Positions 1-9,264 are shown, numbered from the stretch's first letter. The stretch: DNA of 64,000 nucleotides from Paenibacillus gyeongsangnamensis (GCF_027533625.1 NZ_JAQAGZ010000010.1:62001-126000), one strand, 5' to 3'. Notes: generated by a model from the letters alone, not told the origin. A program made the numbers and translations.

Positions 1-3000
1 AGCACGGTATCCCGAACGCCCTGTTTTACATGGTACCCGAGAGAAAAGAGGTTCGTTTTCGGGTCGAGCAGCGACCGAAAGTTGGTCGCTTGAACCAAAG
101 CCTCGATTCGGGCCGCCAGGCGGCTCCCGCGAGCAGGCAAGTCTGTCGGGGGACCTCCAGCGATTTCCTCCGCGAAGGCGACTTCAAACTGCTCTTTTGA
201 CCAGCCTTTAGGGCTATTATTGCCGGCATGCTCCACAGGCTGTCCCAGGTCGTTGCGCAGCCATTCAAACAGGCCTTCCTTCACCGTCATCAAGGAGGCG
301 ACGAAATTCCCGGAATCGACTGTAGACACGTACACGGGCAATAGCGGAGCCAGCGATTCCGTATCGTACCAATTGTAGAGATGACCCTCCCATTTTTCCA
401 TTCGCTCGATCGTATCCACCGTTCGTTCCAAACGCTCGACAAGACCGGGCGTATCGATAAACCCGAAATCTCTGGCAGCGAGCGCACACGTTACATACAT
501 ACCGATGTTAGTAGGGGAGGTGCGATGTGCAATTCCCCTGTCCGGCTTGATCTGAACGTTATCCGGGGGAAGCCAGTTGTCCCGAGCCGTCACGAAATCC
601 TCGTAGAAGGACCAGATGTCTCGGGAAAGCTTATGCAGCTCCTCGGACTCATCGGAAGTAAACGTCTCCGTCATGCGGACCGGCGACTGATCGAGCCATC
701 GGATCATTATCGGCGCAGTGCTCCATGCCAGAGCGATGATCAAGCCGATCGACCGTATTGCTGCAGACTCGGTCAAAATCGCGGATGCCGTCATGAGCGC
801 AATCAAGACGTATCCGCTGAATAGTCCAGCCAAGGGAGGAGCGCCTGCCCTGCTGCTTAACCGTTCAACCTCAGCCTGATTCACCCATTCGAGAAGCCGG
901 CGCTTCGAAAGGGTCAGACGGTAGAGCGTTCGAATGACGGCGTCCATCAGCACCACGCTCTGAAACGGAAGTGTTAAAAAAGCTACAAGCAAGTGACCTA
1001 TGGTGTGAAGCAAGCCCCAGGGCCGGTACAGAATCGTCTCTAAAGTGACGAGCTGACGGAGCAGCGGAAGGAGCATCGTCAAGAAAACGATGCCGAACCA
1101 GACTCCAGGCGAGCCTGGAAGCACCGGACCGGCCAGCAGCAGGATGAGCAGCAGTACAGGCTGGAGCAAGCTGCGCCGAAGATTATCCGCGATCTGCCAG
1201 CGTGTGACGGCGGATAAATGCGTCGGCACGAGTACCCCCTTACCATTCCGGGCGTGAGACTTCAGCCAGGGAAGGAGCTGCCAATCGCCGCGGGTCCAAC
1301 GGTGAAGCCGTTTCTGATGCGACAGGAAGGTAGGCGGGTGGTCATCGATCAGTTCGATATCCGTAAGGAGTCCCGCCCTCAAGAAGCCGCCTTCCAGCAG
1401 GTCATGGCTAAGCACCCGATTCTCGGGAAACCGGCTGCCCAGCACATCGTTGAAGGTAGCTACATCGAAAATCCCTTTGCCCGTAAATATGCCTTGTCCT
1501 GTTGCATCCTGATAAGGATCCGATACCGCGAAGGCATACGGATCAAGGCCGGCTTCAGAGGCCCACAAAGAAGACAGCCTCGATTTCTGCGCACTTTCAT
1601 AAGTCATCCCGATCCGCGGCTGAAGTACGCCGTAGCCTGTTATCACCCTGGTCCTGCTCTCGTCCAACCGGGGCCGGTTCAAGGGAAGGTGCATGGCGCC
1701 GATCATCCGGTGCGCGCTTTCGATAGGCAAGCGGGTATCCGCATCCAATGTAATCACATAACGGATTCGGTTTAATACTGCTGCATCGCCGAGAATCGTG
1801 CTGTAGCTGGTGTCTTCGTCCCCTTTGAGCAGCTTTACGAACTCTTCCAGCTTCCCTCGCTTCCGTTCCCACCCCATCCAAGCTTGTTCGGAGGGGTTCC
1901 ACTTTCTGTGGCGATGAAACAGGTGAAAGGTGCTCTTCGGGTAGCTTCGATTCAGTTTTTCGATTTCGGCCTTGGCCATGCTTACGATGGCTTCATCCTC
2001 GGGAAGATACTCTGTGTCCGCATCCCTGAAATCACTTAGAATGGCATAATGGATGTTAGGGTCCCGATTCGCTAAATAATGCTGCTCCAAACGTTCGGCA
2101 GTCCCCTTCACAGCTCCGAGCTGAGACCAAATGACAGGGATGACGACCATCGTCGAGGCATCGTCGGGCACACCTTTGGAAAAATCATATCGCAGCAATC
2201 GTATGGGCCGGATCGTGCGCTCGATGAGCCAATGAACAGCCGTACCCCCCCATTCGCTTGCCGGCAAGGCCAGCAGAAGAAGCACGGACACCCAGCCGAG
2301 CGAGGATAGGGGAGTTGTCGAGCCGACCGCTAAGGATAAGCCCGCGAGAGCCAAGACCATACAGAGGGCCAGCAGCCTGATAAATAGGCTGGGGGCGCGC
2401 AGTTTAATCCCGGCTTCCGGAAGAGGGCCTGCTTCTCCGCACTGCTTTAACGCCTGCTGCAGCGCCCTCATTCCTTGGGCTTCCAGTAAAAAATAAGCCG
2501 CACTCGCATTTCTGGGAGGCAATGGAACGAGGCTTTCTTCACTCGCTGCTTCATATTGTTCATTTGCCAAATGAACCGCTTGCGACGCGACTAAATTTTC
2601 CGGCACCTTCATGCGCCGGGCGAGCTGCTCTACCCGGCAGCGCAGCGTATGACGGCTCGCTCCGTCCAGCTTGGGGTAGTCGCCTGCCTGTTCTTTCCGG
2701 AGCGTCTGCTCCACCACGCTGATCCGCTCGAACAAATCGCTCCAAATCCACCGGGAAAGCTTGCGCAAGCTGGTAATGACATTGCCGATACTCACCTGAT
2801 ACTCCGCCTGAAGCCGATATTCGTAGGAGAGAATGGAATCCAGACTCTCCGGCGGGTTCTCCAGTTTGCATATCAGCCACTCTCCGAGGTGAGCCGAATC
2901 CTCCGCATGTTCTCTTAAATGCTTGACGAGGTGGACAATCAACGCCCCGGATAACGGCAGCTCCACGTTCGACTCCTCTAAAGCCTGTTTTAAACGCTCC

Positions 3001-3554
3001 GGAGTGAGCTCTGCAACAGGTATTCCCGATAACATGCGCTCCACGAGTTCGCAGATGGCGCGCCGTTCCTTCACAGGCTTAATAAGGGAGGTTAGACGGC
3101 GAATCATCTCCATCTTCATAAATAGCGGAATCAACCATGCTTCAACGATCGTAAGCACGGAAACTTCTTGGTATGAGTTGAAGTAAACCGCTAACGTATC
3201 TTCATCCAGCAGCCCGTCGGTTTGTTTCAGATATGCTGCGCAGACAGAGGAGACTCTAAGACGGCCACCCTTGTCCACTGCGGGAAGAGGTTTCACATGG
3301 AGACGATCGATTTCTTCGCGAATCCCTATTAACTCGGCTTCCAGAAATTCGGAGTGATCCAGCAGCCACTCTTCGGCAGGCTGCTCGCATACGCTGCGAT
3401 GCTCATGGAGCTCCGCAATGAAGGTTCGCAGCTCTTGGATATCGTTCTCCATCCGCCTCCACAACGTATTCAGTGAGGTGCGGCTTCCGTGCGGGTCATG
3501 TTCAAGCGCAAGCCTATGCGCGTTCTCCTGCAACTCATTCTTATGCAAAATCAT
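1..3554 (-). CDS. Cyclic beta-1,2-glucan synthase (NdvB-like), N-terminal part, cut by window edge
   Basis: About 1184 residues lie in the window and the frame stays open to base 1; family members reach about 2800 residues, so the C-terminal half is missing. The first ~380 residues are a soluble region, followed by a membrane segment near residues 390-440. The GT84 glycosyltransferase core follows: a SDFRDAD acidic motif near residue 500, TLDADTRLP near 600 and a QxxRW-like QKRLHRW near 745. More membrane helices come next. A glycoamylase-like stretch (HLYNWYDT, YVSTVDSGNF) lies near 1030-1080. In known NdvB proteins the transferase builds linear beta-1,2-glucan from UDP-glucose and a C-terminal GH94 domain sets chain length. 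The ATG at 3554 follows TGGGGGA at good spacing. The gene has no close operon partner upstream; the next gene runs the other way. Confidence 0.88.
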   Translation of the reverse strand, partial: MILHKNELQENAHRLALEHDPHGSRTSLNTLWRRMENDIQELRTFIAELHEHRSVCEQPAEEWLLDHSEFLEAELIGIREEIDRLHVKPLPAVDKGGRLRVSSVCAAYLKQTDGLLDEDTLAVYFNSYQEVSVLTIVEAWLIPLFMKMEMIRRLTSLIKPVKERRAICELVERMLSGIPVAELTPERLKQALEESNVELPLSGALIVHLVKHLREHAEDSAHLGEWLICKLENPPESLDSILSYEYRLQAEYQVSIGNVITSLRKLSRWIWSDLFERISVVEQTLRKEQAGDYPKLDGASRHTLRCRVEQLARRMKVPENLVASQAVHLANEQYEAASEESLVPLPPRNASAAYFLLEAQGMRALQQALKQCGEAGPLPEAGIKLRAPSLFIRLLALCMVLALAGLSLAVGSTTPLSSLGWVSVLLLLALPASEWGGTAVHWLIERTIRPIRLLRYDFSKGVPDDASTMVVIPVIWSQLGAVKGTAERLEQHYLANRDPNIHYAILSDFRDADTEYLPEDEAIVSMAKAEIEKLNRSYPKSTFHLFHRHRKWNPSEQAWMGWERKRGKLEEFVKLLKGDEDTSYSTILGDAAVLNRIRYVITLDADTRLPIESAHRMIGAMHLPLNRPRLDESRTRVITGYGVLQPRIGMTYESAQKSRLSSLWASEAGLDPYAFAVSDPYQDATGQGIFTGKGIFDVATFNDVLGSRFPENRVLSHDLLEGGFLRAGLLTDIELIDDHPPTFLSHQKRLHRWTRGDWQLLPWLKSHARNGKGVLVPTHLSAVTRWQIADNLRRSLLQPVLLLILLLAGPVLPGSPGVWFGIVFLTMLLPLLRQLVTLETILYRPWGLLHTIGHLLVAFLTLPFQSVVLMDAVIRTLYRLTLSKRRLLEWVNQAEVERLSSRAGAPPLAGLFSGYVLIALMTASAILTESAAIRSIGLIIALAWSTAPIMIRWLDQSPVRMTETFTSDESEELHKLSRDIWSFYEDFVTARDNWLPPDNVQIKPDRGIAHRTSPTNIGMYVTCALAARDFGFIDTPGLVERLERTVDTIERMEKWEGHLYNWYDTESLAPLLPVYVSTVDSGNFVASLMTVKEGLFEWLRNDLGQPVEHAGNNSPKGWSKEQFEVAFAEEIAGGPPTDLPARGSRLAARIEALVQATNFRSLLDPKTNLFSLGYHVKQGVRDTV

Positions 3555-3901
3555 TCATAAATCCCCCAACGACATAAATGGTAAAAAATTCACCCTATTA
3601 CCATTCCACGTTTGGAGGGATTTTATGACCTAAACTTGCGAAGTTATCATCCGGACTCCAATGATGATTTGTCGTTCTTGCGAAATGAGTATCAAAAAAT
3701 GACGAAAATAGGGTGATTTTAAATGATGAAAAACAGGCTGACGTTCGTTTCAGTACACCTCTTCTCGCTACCGGTAGCGCCCCACTAACATGTATTAAAT
3801 GAAAGCTTGCCCATCCAAGGCAGGCTTCATTTTTGCTATAATTGGATATAATAGAATAATAGAGAATGCTCAATTTTTTAAAGGACGGAGAGTGAACCAA
3901 G
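3555..3901. other. Divergent intergenic region
   Basis: This 347-bp gap separates the glucan synthase (minus) from the UPF0158 gene (plus). It holds a 9-bp inverted repeat CACCCTATT (3591-3599) / AATAGGGTG (3706-3714) of unknown role on the side of the glucan synthase leader. An extended -10 element TGCTATAAT (3835-3842) lies about 60 bases before the UPF0158 start. No coding potential was found. Confidence 0.5.
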
Positions 3902-4345
3902 ATGCGGCAGCTCATGGAAGAACTGACGGAAGCCTATCTGGATAATAATTTTGAACATCCATATTTTCTGGACTTGCAGACCGGAGAAGTGGTATTGGAT
4001 TTGGATGAGATGTATACGGGTGAACCGGGAATCGATTGGGATGATGAGGAAAACGAGGATCGATATGTCGACATTCCAAAGATTGATTCAAGTGAAGCAT
4101 TTGATGTCATGATGAGATTTGCCAAACATACCGAATCGGATCCTGAGTTGAAGTTGTTCGAAGCGCTTGAAGGGCGCAAACCCTTTCGAAGATTCAAAGA
4201 TACGCTTTCAGAGCTTAGTATTTGGGACGAGTGGAACAGGTTTGAACGTCAGTATGCAGAGGATCAGATCAAATCTTGGTTGGAGCGGTATGAACTTGAT
4301 TACGTGGAGTTAGCGGAGCGCTTTAAAAGCAGTCTGCTTGCATAG
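3902..4345 (+). CDS. UPF0158 family protein
   Basis: This 147-residue acidic soluble protein has no signal peptide or membrane segment. The pattern FLDLQTGEVV followed by an acidic run, and the later R-FKD-L and W--F---YA features, match my memory of the UPF0158 family, whose function is unknown. The ATG follows GGACGGAGAG. The gene stands alone between a divergent neighbour and a terminator at 4438, so it is probably monocistronic. Confidence 0.7.
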   Translation: MRQLMEELTEAYLDNNFEHPYFLDLQTGEVVLDLDEMYTGEPGIDWDDEENEDRYVDIPKIDSSEAFDVMMRFAKHTESDPELKLFEALEGRKPFRRFKDTLSELSIWDEWNRFERQYAEDQIKSWLERYELDYVELAERFKSSLLA

Positions 4346-4437
4346 TGCTATCATGAATGAGTTTGCTGCTAATGAACAGACAAGAGCTGCACAAAAAAGT
4401 TCATCATACTTCCGCTTGAATTGAAAATCTATCCGGA

Positions 4438-4465
4438 GACTACCCTACCTAAGGGTGGTCTTTTT
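4438..4465 (+). terminator. Rho-independent terminator after the UPF0158 gene
   Basis: GACTACCC pairs with GGGTGGTC (one G-U pair) across a short loop and is followed by TTTTT. It sits about 100 bases after the UPF0158 stop and just before the promoter of the PrpR-like regulator. Confidence 0.8.
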
Positions 4466-4469
4466 GTAT

Positions 4470-4503
4470 TATAATTCTCGTAAAAGTGTTTCAATATGAA
4501 ACG
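4470..4503 (+). promoter_or_regulatory. Promoter -10 and palindromic operator of the PrpR-like regulator
   Basis: A TATAAT lies at 4470-4475. The perfect palindrome GTTTCAATATGAAAC (4488-4502) begins about where transcription should start. The same GTTTCA-N3-TGAAAC design occurs at 6428-6442 ahead of the catabolic genes. The placement suggests autorepression, which is inference. Confidence 0.6.
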
Positions 4504-4518
4504 GGTTTCGGGGTGCAG

Positions 4519-6360
4519 ATGATGAAAATTAACGTATTGGCGATAGCGCCTTATGTCGGGCTGCGGGATCTTTTGTTCGAGATGGTACAGGAAGAAGCAT
4601 CGATTCGCATGGATGTGGAGGTAGCGGATTTGCAGGAGGCCCTGCCTTTAATACAGCAGGCCGAAGAGCGCGGCTATAACATGATCGTGAGCCGCGGAGG
4701 CACGGCGAGCCTGATTCGCCGGCATACTTCGCTTCCGGTAGTGGATATCCCCGTGTCCGGCTACGATATTTTGCGGGTGCTGACGCTCGTCCGGAAAGCC
4801 AATTCCAAAGTCGCGATCATCGGTTTCCCTAATGTATGCAAGGCGGTGTCGGAGGTATCGAGTTTGTTGGAGTTCCAAATCCCTACCTTTTCGATCAAAG
4901 ACCCTTCCGAGGTCGAAACTGCGCTCCGGAAAGCTTTTCAATCCGACGTGACCATGGTTCTGGGCGATGCCGTTACGGTCCGCGCCGCGCAGGAGATGGG
5001 GTATCACGGGATTCTGATTACTTCGGGCCGCGAATCGGTCAGCGACATGTTCCGGGAAGTGCGCCGGGTCTTTGACGTCTATCGGCAAGGGCAGGAGAAA
5101 GTCATGTTCTACCGGGAAATCCTGGACAGCGATACAAGGGCGATCTTTGCTCTGGATCGTAACAAGAATGTAATGTATTTCAATAGGGCGGCTAGCGTTA
5201 TCGCCGGCGGAATAGCGGAGGAAGACGTTTACGGCCGCGGCATCCGCTTCCTTCTTCCCGGCCTGTACAAGATTATTCAATCCTTGGAAGAGACGGCGGA
5301 CGCCAAGGATCTGCAGCAGTTTATTCATTTGAACGACCGGCAATATAAAGTCAGCGTCATGGCTCATGGAGCGGCAGGGCGGTTTCATTACCTGGTCAGT
5401 CTGGATTCGATCGAAAACTGGAGAAACGAGCGGAAGTTTGCGGCCAATATCCCTTCAAGGCTCACCACCTTTCACCAGCTGGTCGGTTCGAGCGTGATTC
5501 TCAAGAAAACGGTATCCCGGGCCCGGAAATATGCCCAAACCGATCGCAATGTCTGGATTTCGGGGGAAAAGGGAACGGGCAAGTCCATGTTTGCCCAAGC
5601 GATTCATTCGGCAAGCAAGCGGCATGATCAAGGCTTTTATATGATCCCGTGCGGGGAGATGATAGAGCAGGAGCTGGATGCTCTGCTCGTAGGCAGTACG
5701 GAGGAGCTTAGCTTGCCGGAAACGGGCTTCGCCGGGACGATCTATCTGAATCATGTGGACAGGCTGGACCGTACGGCACAGGAGAAATGGCTTCAGGTCA
5801 TCAAGCAGCATAGGAGCATCCGCTTTCTGGCGTCCTCTTCGACCACGTTGAACCGGTTGAAAAGCAGGTCCGACTATAACCAAGATCTTATTCTGGTACT
5901 GAGCGAGCTGCATATTACGGTTCCCCCACTGAAAGAACGGATGGAGGACTTGGATGAAATCGTAAGGGTACTGATCGCCTCCTATAATCTGCAATCCGGC
6001 AAGCAAATCGTAGGCTTCCGCGATTCCGCGATGGACGAGCTGACGCAGTATCATTGGGCGGGGAATTTGCTTGAGCTGGAGAATGCCGTTCATGAAATGC
6101 TCATCTTGACCAAAGGAAACTATGTTGAAGCCAAGGAAGCGGCGCTGGTCATTGACCGGTATAAGCAAACGGAGAGTCTGAATGCGGTGACGACGGCGCA
6201 AATCGATCTGAGGGGGTCGATGGAGGAAATTGAGCGGCGTATCATCATGCATGTCCTTCAGGAGGAAGGCATGAATCAATCCAAGACTTGTAAGAGGCTG
6301 GGTATCAACCGTACCACCCTGTGGAGAAAAATAAATAAAACGTTGAATAATGAAACATAA
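4519..6360 (+). CDS. PrpR-N / PAS / AAA / Fis-type transcriptional regulator of the sugar-acid locus
   Basis: This 613-residue regulator has four parts. A PrpR-N sensor domain covers about residues 1-190 (SRGGTA, PVVDIPVSGYD). A PAS-like segment spans 200-310. A sigma-54-type AAA domain spans 325-530. A C-terminal HTH_8 helix-turn-helix covers the last ~40 residues (CKRLGINRTTLWRKI). Walker A is intact (GEKGTGKS near 349), but the Walker B region reads GTIYLNHVDRL in place of the usual LDE form. I find no GAFTGA loop, so contact with sigma-54 is unlikely. That fits the sigma-A type promoter found downstream. A GTG start at 4486 is rejected because it overlaps the operator; the ATG at 4519 follows GGGGTG. 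The ligand is unknown; a threonate- or erythronate-related metabolite is a guess from context. Confidence 0.82.
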   Translation: MMKINVLAIAPYVGLRDLLFEMVQEEASIRMDVEVADLQEALPLIQQAEERGYNMIVSRGGTASLIRRHTSLPVVDIPVSGYDILRVLTLVRKANSKVAIIGFPNVCKAVSEVSSLLEFQIPTFSIKDPSEVETALRKAFQSDVTMVLGDAVTVRAAQEMGYHGILITSGRESVSDMFREVRRVFDVYRQGQEKVMFYREILDSDTRAIFALDRNKNVMYFNRAASVIAGGIAEEDVYGRGIRFLLPGLYKIIQSLEETADAKDLQQFIHLNDRQYKVSVMAHGAAGRFHYLVSLDSIENWRNERKFAANIPSRLTTFHQLVGSSVILKKTVSRARKYAQTDRNVWISGEKGTGKSMFAQAIHSASKRHDQGFYMIPCGEMIEQELDALLVGSTEELSLPETGFAGTIYLNHVDRLDRTAQEKWLQVIKQHRSIRFLASSSTTLNRLKSRSDYNQDLILVLSELHITVPPLKERMEDLDEIVRVLIASYNLQSGKQIVGFRDSAMDELTQYHWAGNLLELENAVHEMLILTKGNYVEAKEAALVIDRYKQTESLNAVTTAQIDLRGSMEEIERRIIMHVLQEEGMNQSKTCKRLGINRTTLWRKINKTLNNET

Positions 6361-6366
6361 TGTCGA

Positions 6367-6443
6367 TTGAATGTCTAGAACTCTCTCGTTATAATAAGAA
6401 ACGTAGCGCTTACACAACCATTATTATGTTTCAGAATGAAACA
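6367..6443 (+). promoter_or_regulatory. Promoter, cre-like site and operator of the sugar-acid catabolic genes
   Basis: TTGAAT (6367-6372), 17 bases, TATAAT (6390-6395) form a strong sigma-A promoter. At 6401-6414 the reverse strand reads TGTAAGCGCTACGT, 13 of 14 matches to the Bacillus cre consensus as I recall it, placed at the expected start of transcription. At 6427-6443 TGTTTCAGAATGAAACA repeats the palindrome found ahead of the regulator gene. Together they suggest CcpA repression plus local control by the PrpR-like protein. Confidence 0.7.
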
Positions 6444-6842
6444 AAATATGTAGAGCAGCTATTGAACGGATTCCCGGCGGTATGATGATTGTTCCTTTGC
6501 TGTTTTTCCTTGGGGGCCGGACTGAACCTGGGCGATGTCTGGAAAGCCGGCGTACTCGGTGTCTTGATGGGCGTTGCGGTTGTGATCGTCACGGGACTGG
6601 CTCTCATGGCAACGGACCGAGACCGGAGGGAACGGAGTGGCAGGCTTGGCCGCGGCTACGACGGCGGTAAGCGGCGGGAGTACCGGCAGCCGTGGCTGCA
6701 GCGAACTCGATCTCCGCTTGTGCCTTCGGCTACCGCTCTGGTTGCATCTTGCGTTATTGTAACGGCCATTTTCTGCCCTATCGTCACGGCTTGGTGGGCC
6801 AAGCAACGGGCATCACAGCAAATTAACATGGGAGAACCTTAA
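6437..6842 (+). pseudogene. Remnant of a KdgT-type 2-keto-3-deoxygluconate/sugar-acid permease
   Basis: Pieces of a KdgT-family permease (about 330 residues when intact) can be read in different frames. IERIPGGMMIVPLL (from 6461) is the N-terminal signature. LGAGLNLGDVWKAG and the following helix (about 6515-6610) match the region near residue 210. GGNGVAGLAAATTA (about 6628-6670) is in a third frame. PSATALVASCVIVTAIFCP (about 6722-6780) is back in the second frame. About 185 central residues are missing between the first two pieces, and several frame changes separate the rest. It lies between the promoter and the intact kinase gene, where related loci carry the transporter. No reading frame could give a working transporter. 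Confidence 0.82.
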
Positions 6843-6891
6843 GTCCTGGGCCGACCAGGGCTTCTCCTTTTTATTATGGGGAGGCATTCAA

Positions 6892-8196
6892 GTGGAACGG
6901 ATATCTATTATTGCAGATGATTTGACGGGTGCTTCGGACTCCGGTGTCCAATTTGCCAGAAACGGGCTCAAGACGCAGGTGATCTTTGATTGGACGTCGA
7001 TTTCGGACGAAGAGGGCGAATGGGATGTTATCGTCATTGATACGGACAGCCGCTCCATCGCAGGAAAGACGGCCTATGACCGAGTGAAGAGCGCCGCGCT
7101 GGCGTTAAAGGATAAAGGCTTTAGTTGGATTTATAAAAAGATGGATTCGACGCTTCGCGGCAACCTTGGACAGGAAATCGGCGGCGTCATGGATGCTTAC
7201 GGGTTCGAGGCCGCTTTTATCGCACCCGCGTTTCCGAGAATCGGCCGAACGACCGTAGGCGGGATTCACTATTTGAACGGTATGCCTATTCATGAGACGG
7301 AAATGGCGAGAGATCCGAAGACGCCGGTGCCGGATTCGGACATCGCACGTATGGTAACGAACCAATCGGGGAAAGCTTGTGCGAATATCGGACTATCCTT
7401 GCTGCGGGAAGGTTCCGAATCGGTGTGCCGTTATATTACGGATGCCATCGGGCGCGGTACGAACTGGTTTGTGTTCGATGCGGAAACCGATGAGGATCTG
7501 ACACGTATCGCCGCATTGTTCCAATTCTTCGGCTCGCGGGTTCTCTGGGCGGGATCCGCAGGCTTGGCGGAATTTTTATTAACGGCGGGTCATCCTAAGA
7601 AGCCCGGCTCTCATAGCAAGCAGCACCCGGCCCAAGGACCCGTGATGCTCGTTGCCGGCAGCTTATCGGGTACGACCCGCGAGCAAGTGGCGGAAGTGAA
7701 TCGGCAGGCGCATGTGACGGCCGTGGAGATGGACCCGATCGCAGTCATCGGATCGGCTGAAGCCCGAGGTCAAGAAATAGAGCGCTGCATCGCTAAGCTG
7801 CAGTCCGCCCTGTCCGAAGGGACGGATGCTTCTTTGTATACCGGCTCGTCGCCTGAGCAGGTTGCCGCGACGAAAGAAAGAGGGGCGGAGCTGGGCCTGG
7901 AGCCCTCGGACGTATCCAACCGTATCGCAGACGCGTTAGGGGCGATCGCAAGCAAGGCGGTTTCCGCTGAACCGGTCAAGGGGCTTGTGCTGACCGGAGG
8001 CGATACGGCTAAGGCGGTCTGCAGATATTTGGGGGTACACGGTATTGAGCTGCGGACGGAGGTAGAGCCGGGTATTCCTTACGGAATGCTGCTTGGAGGA
8101 GTCCGAATGGCTACGGTGACCAAAGCGGGCGCTTTCGGAAACGCCAAGTCATTATGGCACGCCATGCAATTTATTCATCTGGAGAGAGGAGAGTAA
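6892..8196 (+). CDS. Four-carbon acid sugar kinase (DUF1537, OtnK/DtnK type)
   Basis: This 434-residue kinase begins with ADDLTGASDSG, the N-terminal signature of the DUF1537 family, and has the family's C-terminal nucleotide-binding part (LVLTGGDTAKAVCRYLG). Characterised members phosphorylate D-threonate, D-erythronate or related acids at the 4-position. With PdxA2 as the next gene, a threonate or erythronate route ending in dihydroxyacetone phosphate is the best guess. The GTG start at 6892 is preceded by GGGGAGG at 7-base spacing. The stop overlaps the PdxA2 start by one base (TAATG), so the two are translationally coupled. Confidence 0.88.
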   Translation: MERISIIADDLTGASDSGVQFARNGLKTQVIFDWTSISDEEGEWDVIVIDTDSRSIAGKTAYDRVKSAALALKDKGFSWIYKKMDSTLRGNLGQEIGGVMDAYGFEAAFIAPAFPRIGRTTVGGIHYLNGMPIHETEMARDPKTPVPDSDIARMVTNQSGKACANIGLSLLREGSESVCRYITDAIGRGTNWFVFDAETDEDLTRIAALFQFFGSRVLWAGSAGLAEFLLTAGHPKKPGSHSKQHPAQGPVMLVAGSLSGTTREQVAEVNRQAHVTAVEMDPIAVIGSAEARGQEIERCIAKLQSALSEGTDASLYTGSSPEQVAATKERGAELGLEPSDVSNRIADALGAIASKAVSAEPVKGLVLTGGDTAKAVCRYLGVHGIELRTEVEPGIPYGMLLGGVRMATVTKAGAFGNAKSLWHAMQFIHLERGE

Positions 8197-9200
8197 TGGA
8201 TATGACGAAACCGATCATTGGCATTACGATGGGGGATGGAGCGGGGGTCGGCCCCGAGATCATTATGAAGGCGCTGGGGGATCCGTCAGTCTATGAAGGC
8301 TGCCGTCCTTTCGTCATCGGAGACGCTCAGCTGCTGGAGCGGGCGGGCCGCGTTGTCGGCAGTCCGCTGCAGGTTCGATCGATCTCGTCCTTGTCGGAGG
8401 CGAACTATGCCTTTGGCGTCGTGGACTGCTTCGACCTAAAGCTGCTGCCCGCCGACCTGCCGTTCGGACAAGTTTCGGCCGAAGCCGGACACGCTGCGTT
8501 TATGTACCTGAAGCAAGCGATCGAGCTGGCGAATGAAGGACAGATCGATGCCATTTGTACAGCTCCCTTGAATAAAGAAGCCCTGCACAAGGGCGGTCAT
8601 TTGTATCCCGGGCATACCGAGATTTTGGCTGAATTGACTGGCACGAAAGATTTTGCCATGATGCTCTCGGCGCCTAAGCTGAAGGTCATTCATGTAACGA
8701 CTCATGTAGGCATAATCGACGCCGTGAGAATGATAGAACCGCAGCGCGTCTACCATGTCATTCGGATGGCGCATGAAACCCTTCAAAAGGCGGGCTATGC
8801 GAATCCGCGCATTGCCGTGTGCGGCATCAACCCTCATGCCGGAGAAAACGGATTGTTCGGCTACGGCGAGGAGGAGGAGAAGATCGTCCCGGCCGTGAAG
8901 CGTGCGCTGGAAGAAGGAATACAGGTTCAAGGGCCGCTCCCGGCGGATACACTATTCTTCCGTACGACCCGAGGGGACTTCGACATTGTGGTCGCGATGT
9001 ACCACGATCAAGGGCATGGTCCAGTCAAAGTGCTCGGGCTGGAAGCGGGGGTTAATATTACGGTAGGATTGCCGATTATCCGTACCAGCGTCGACCACGG
9101 AACGGCGTTCGATATTGCCGGTAAAGGGATTGCCGACGAGCAGAGCATCAAGGAAGCTTTGCGGCAGGCGATCGAGCTAGCCCCGAAACGAAACGATTAA
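8196..9200 (+). CDS. pdxA2: PdxA2-type 4-phospho-D-threonate/erythronate dehydrogenase
   Basis: This 334-residue protein belongs to the PdxA family: GITMGDGAGVGPEII at the N-terminus and metal-ligand histidines in YPGHTE (near 137) and YHDQGH (near 270). The PdxA2 branch oxidises 4-phosphorylated C4 sugar acids with NAD and loses CO2, giving dihydroxyacetone phosphate. Pairing with a DUF1537 kinase and not with vitamin B6 genes favours PdxA2 over the pyridoxine enzyme. The ATG at 8196 overlaps the kinase stop and follows GGAGAGGAGAG. A strong terminator follows, closing the operon. Confidence 0.9.
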   Translation: MDMTKPIIGITMGDGAGVGPEIIMKALGDPSVYEGCRPFVIGDAQLLERAGRVVGSPLQVRSISSLSEANYAFGVVDCFDLKLLPADLPFGQVSAEAGHAAFMYLKQAIELANEGQIDAICTAPLNKEALHKGGHLYPGHTEILAELTGTKDFAMMLSAPKLKVIHVTTHVGIIDAVRMIEPQRVYHVIRMAHETLQKAGYANPRIAVCGINPHAGENGLFGYGEEEEKIVPAVKRALEEGIQVQGPLPADTLFFRTTRGDFDIVVAMYHDQGHGPVKVLGLEAGVNITVGLPIIRTSVDHGTAFDIAGKGIADEQSIKEALRQAIELAPKRND

Positions 9201-9212
9201 TTCACGAATTGC

Positions 9213-9257
9213 AGCAGCTATCACAGAGATTTCTCTGAGATGGCTGCTTTTTTCTTT
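9213..9257 (+). terminator. Terminator of the sugar-acid operon
   Basis: AGCAGC-TATC-A-CAGAGA pairs with TCTCTG-A-GATG-GCTGCT to give a long hairpin, followed directly by TTTTTTCTTTT. Confidence 0.9.
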
Positions 9258-9264
9258 TGCAAGC

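Noticed and set aside
4486..4518. GTG start for the PrpR-like regulator
   Set aside because: It lies across the palindromic operator and has no ribosome site; ATG 4519 follows GGGGTG.
6482..6842. Two short overlapping frames read as separate small membrane proteins
   Set aside because: Both are pieces of one broken KdgT-type permease whose family motifs appear in sequence across the frames.
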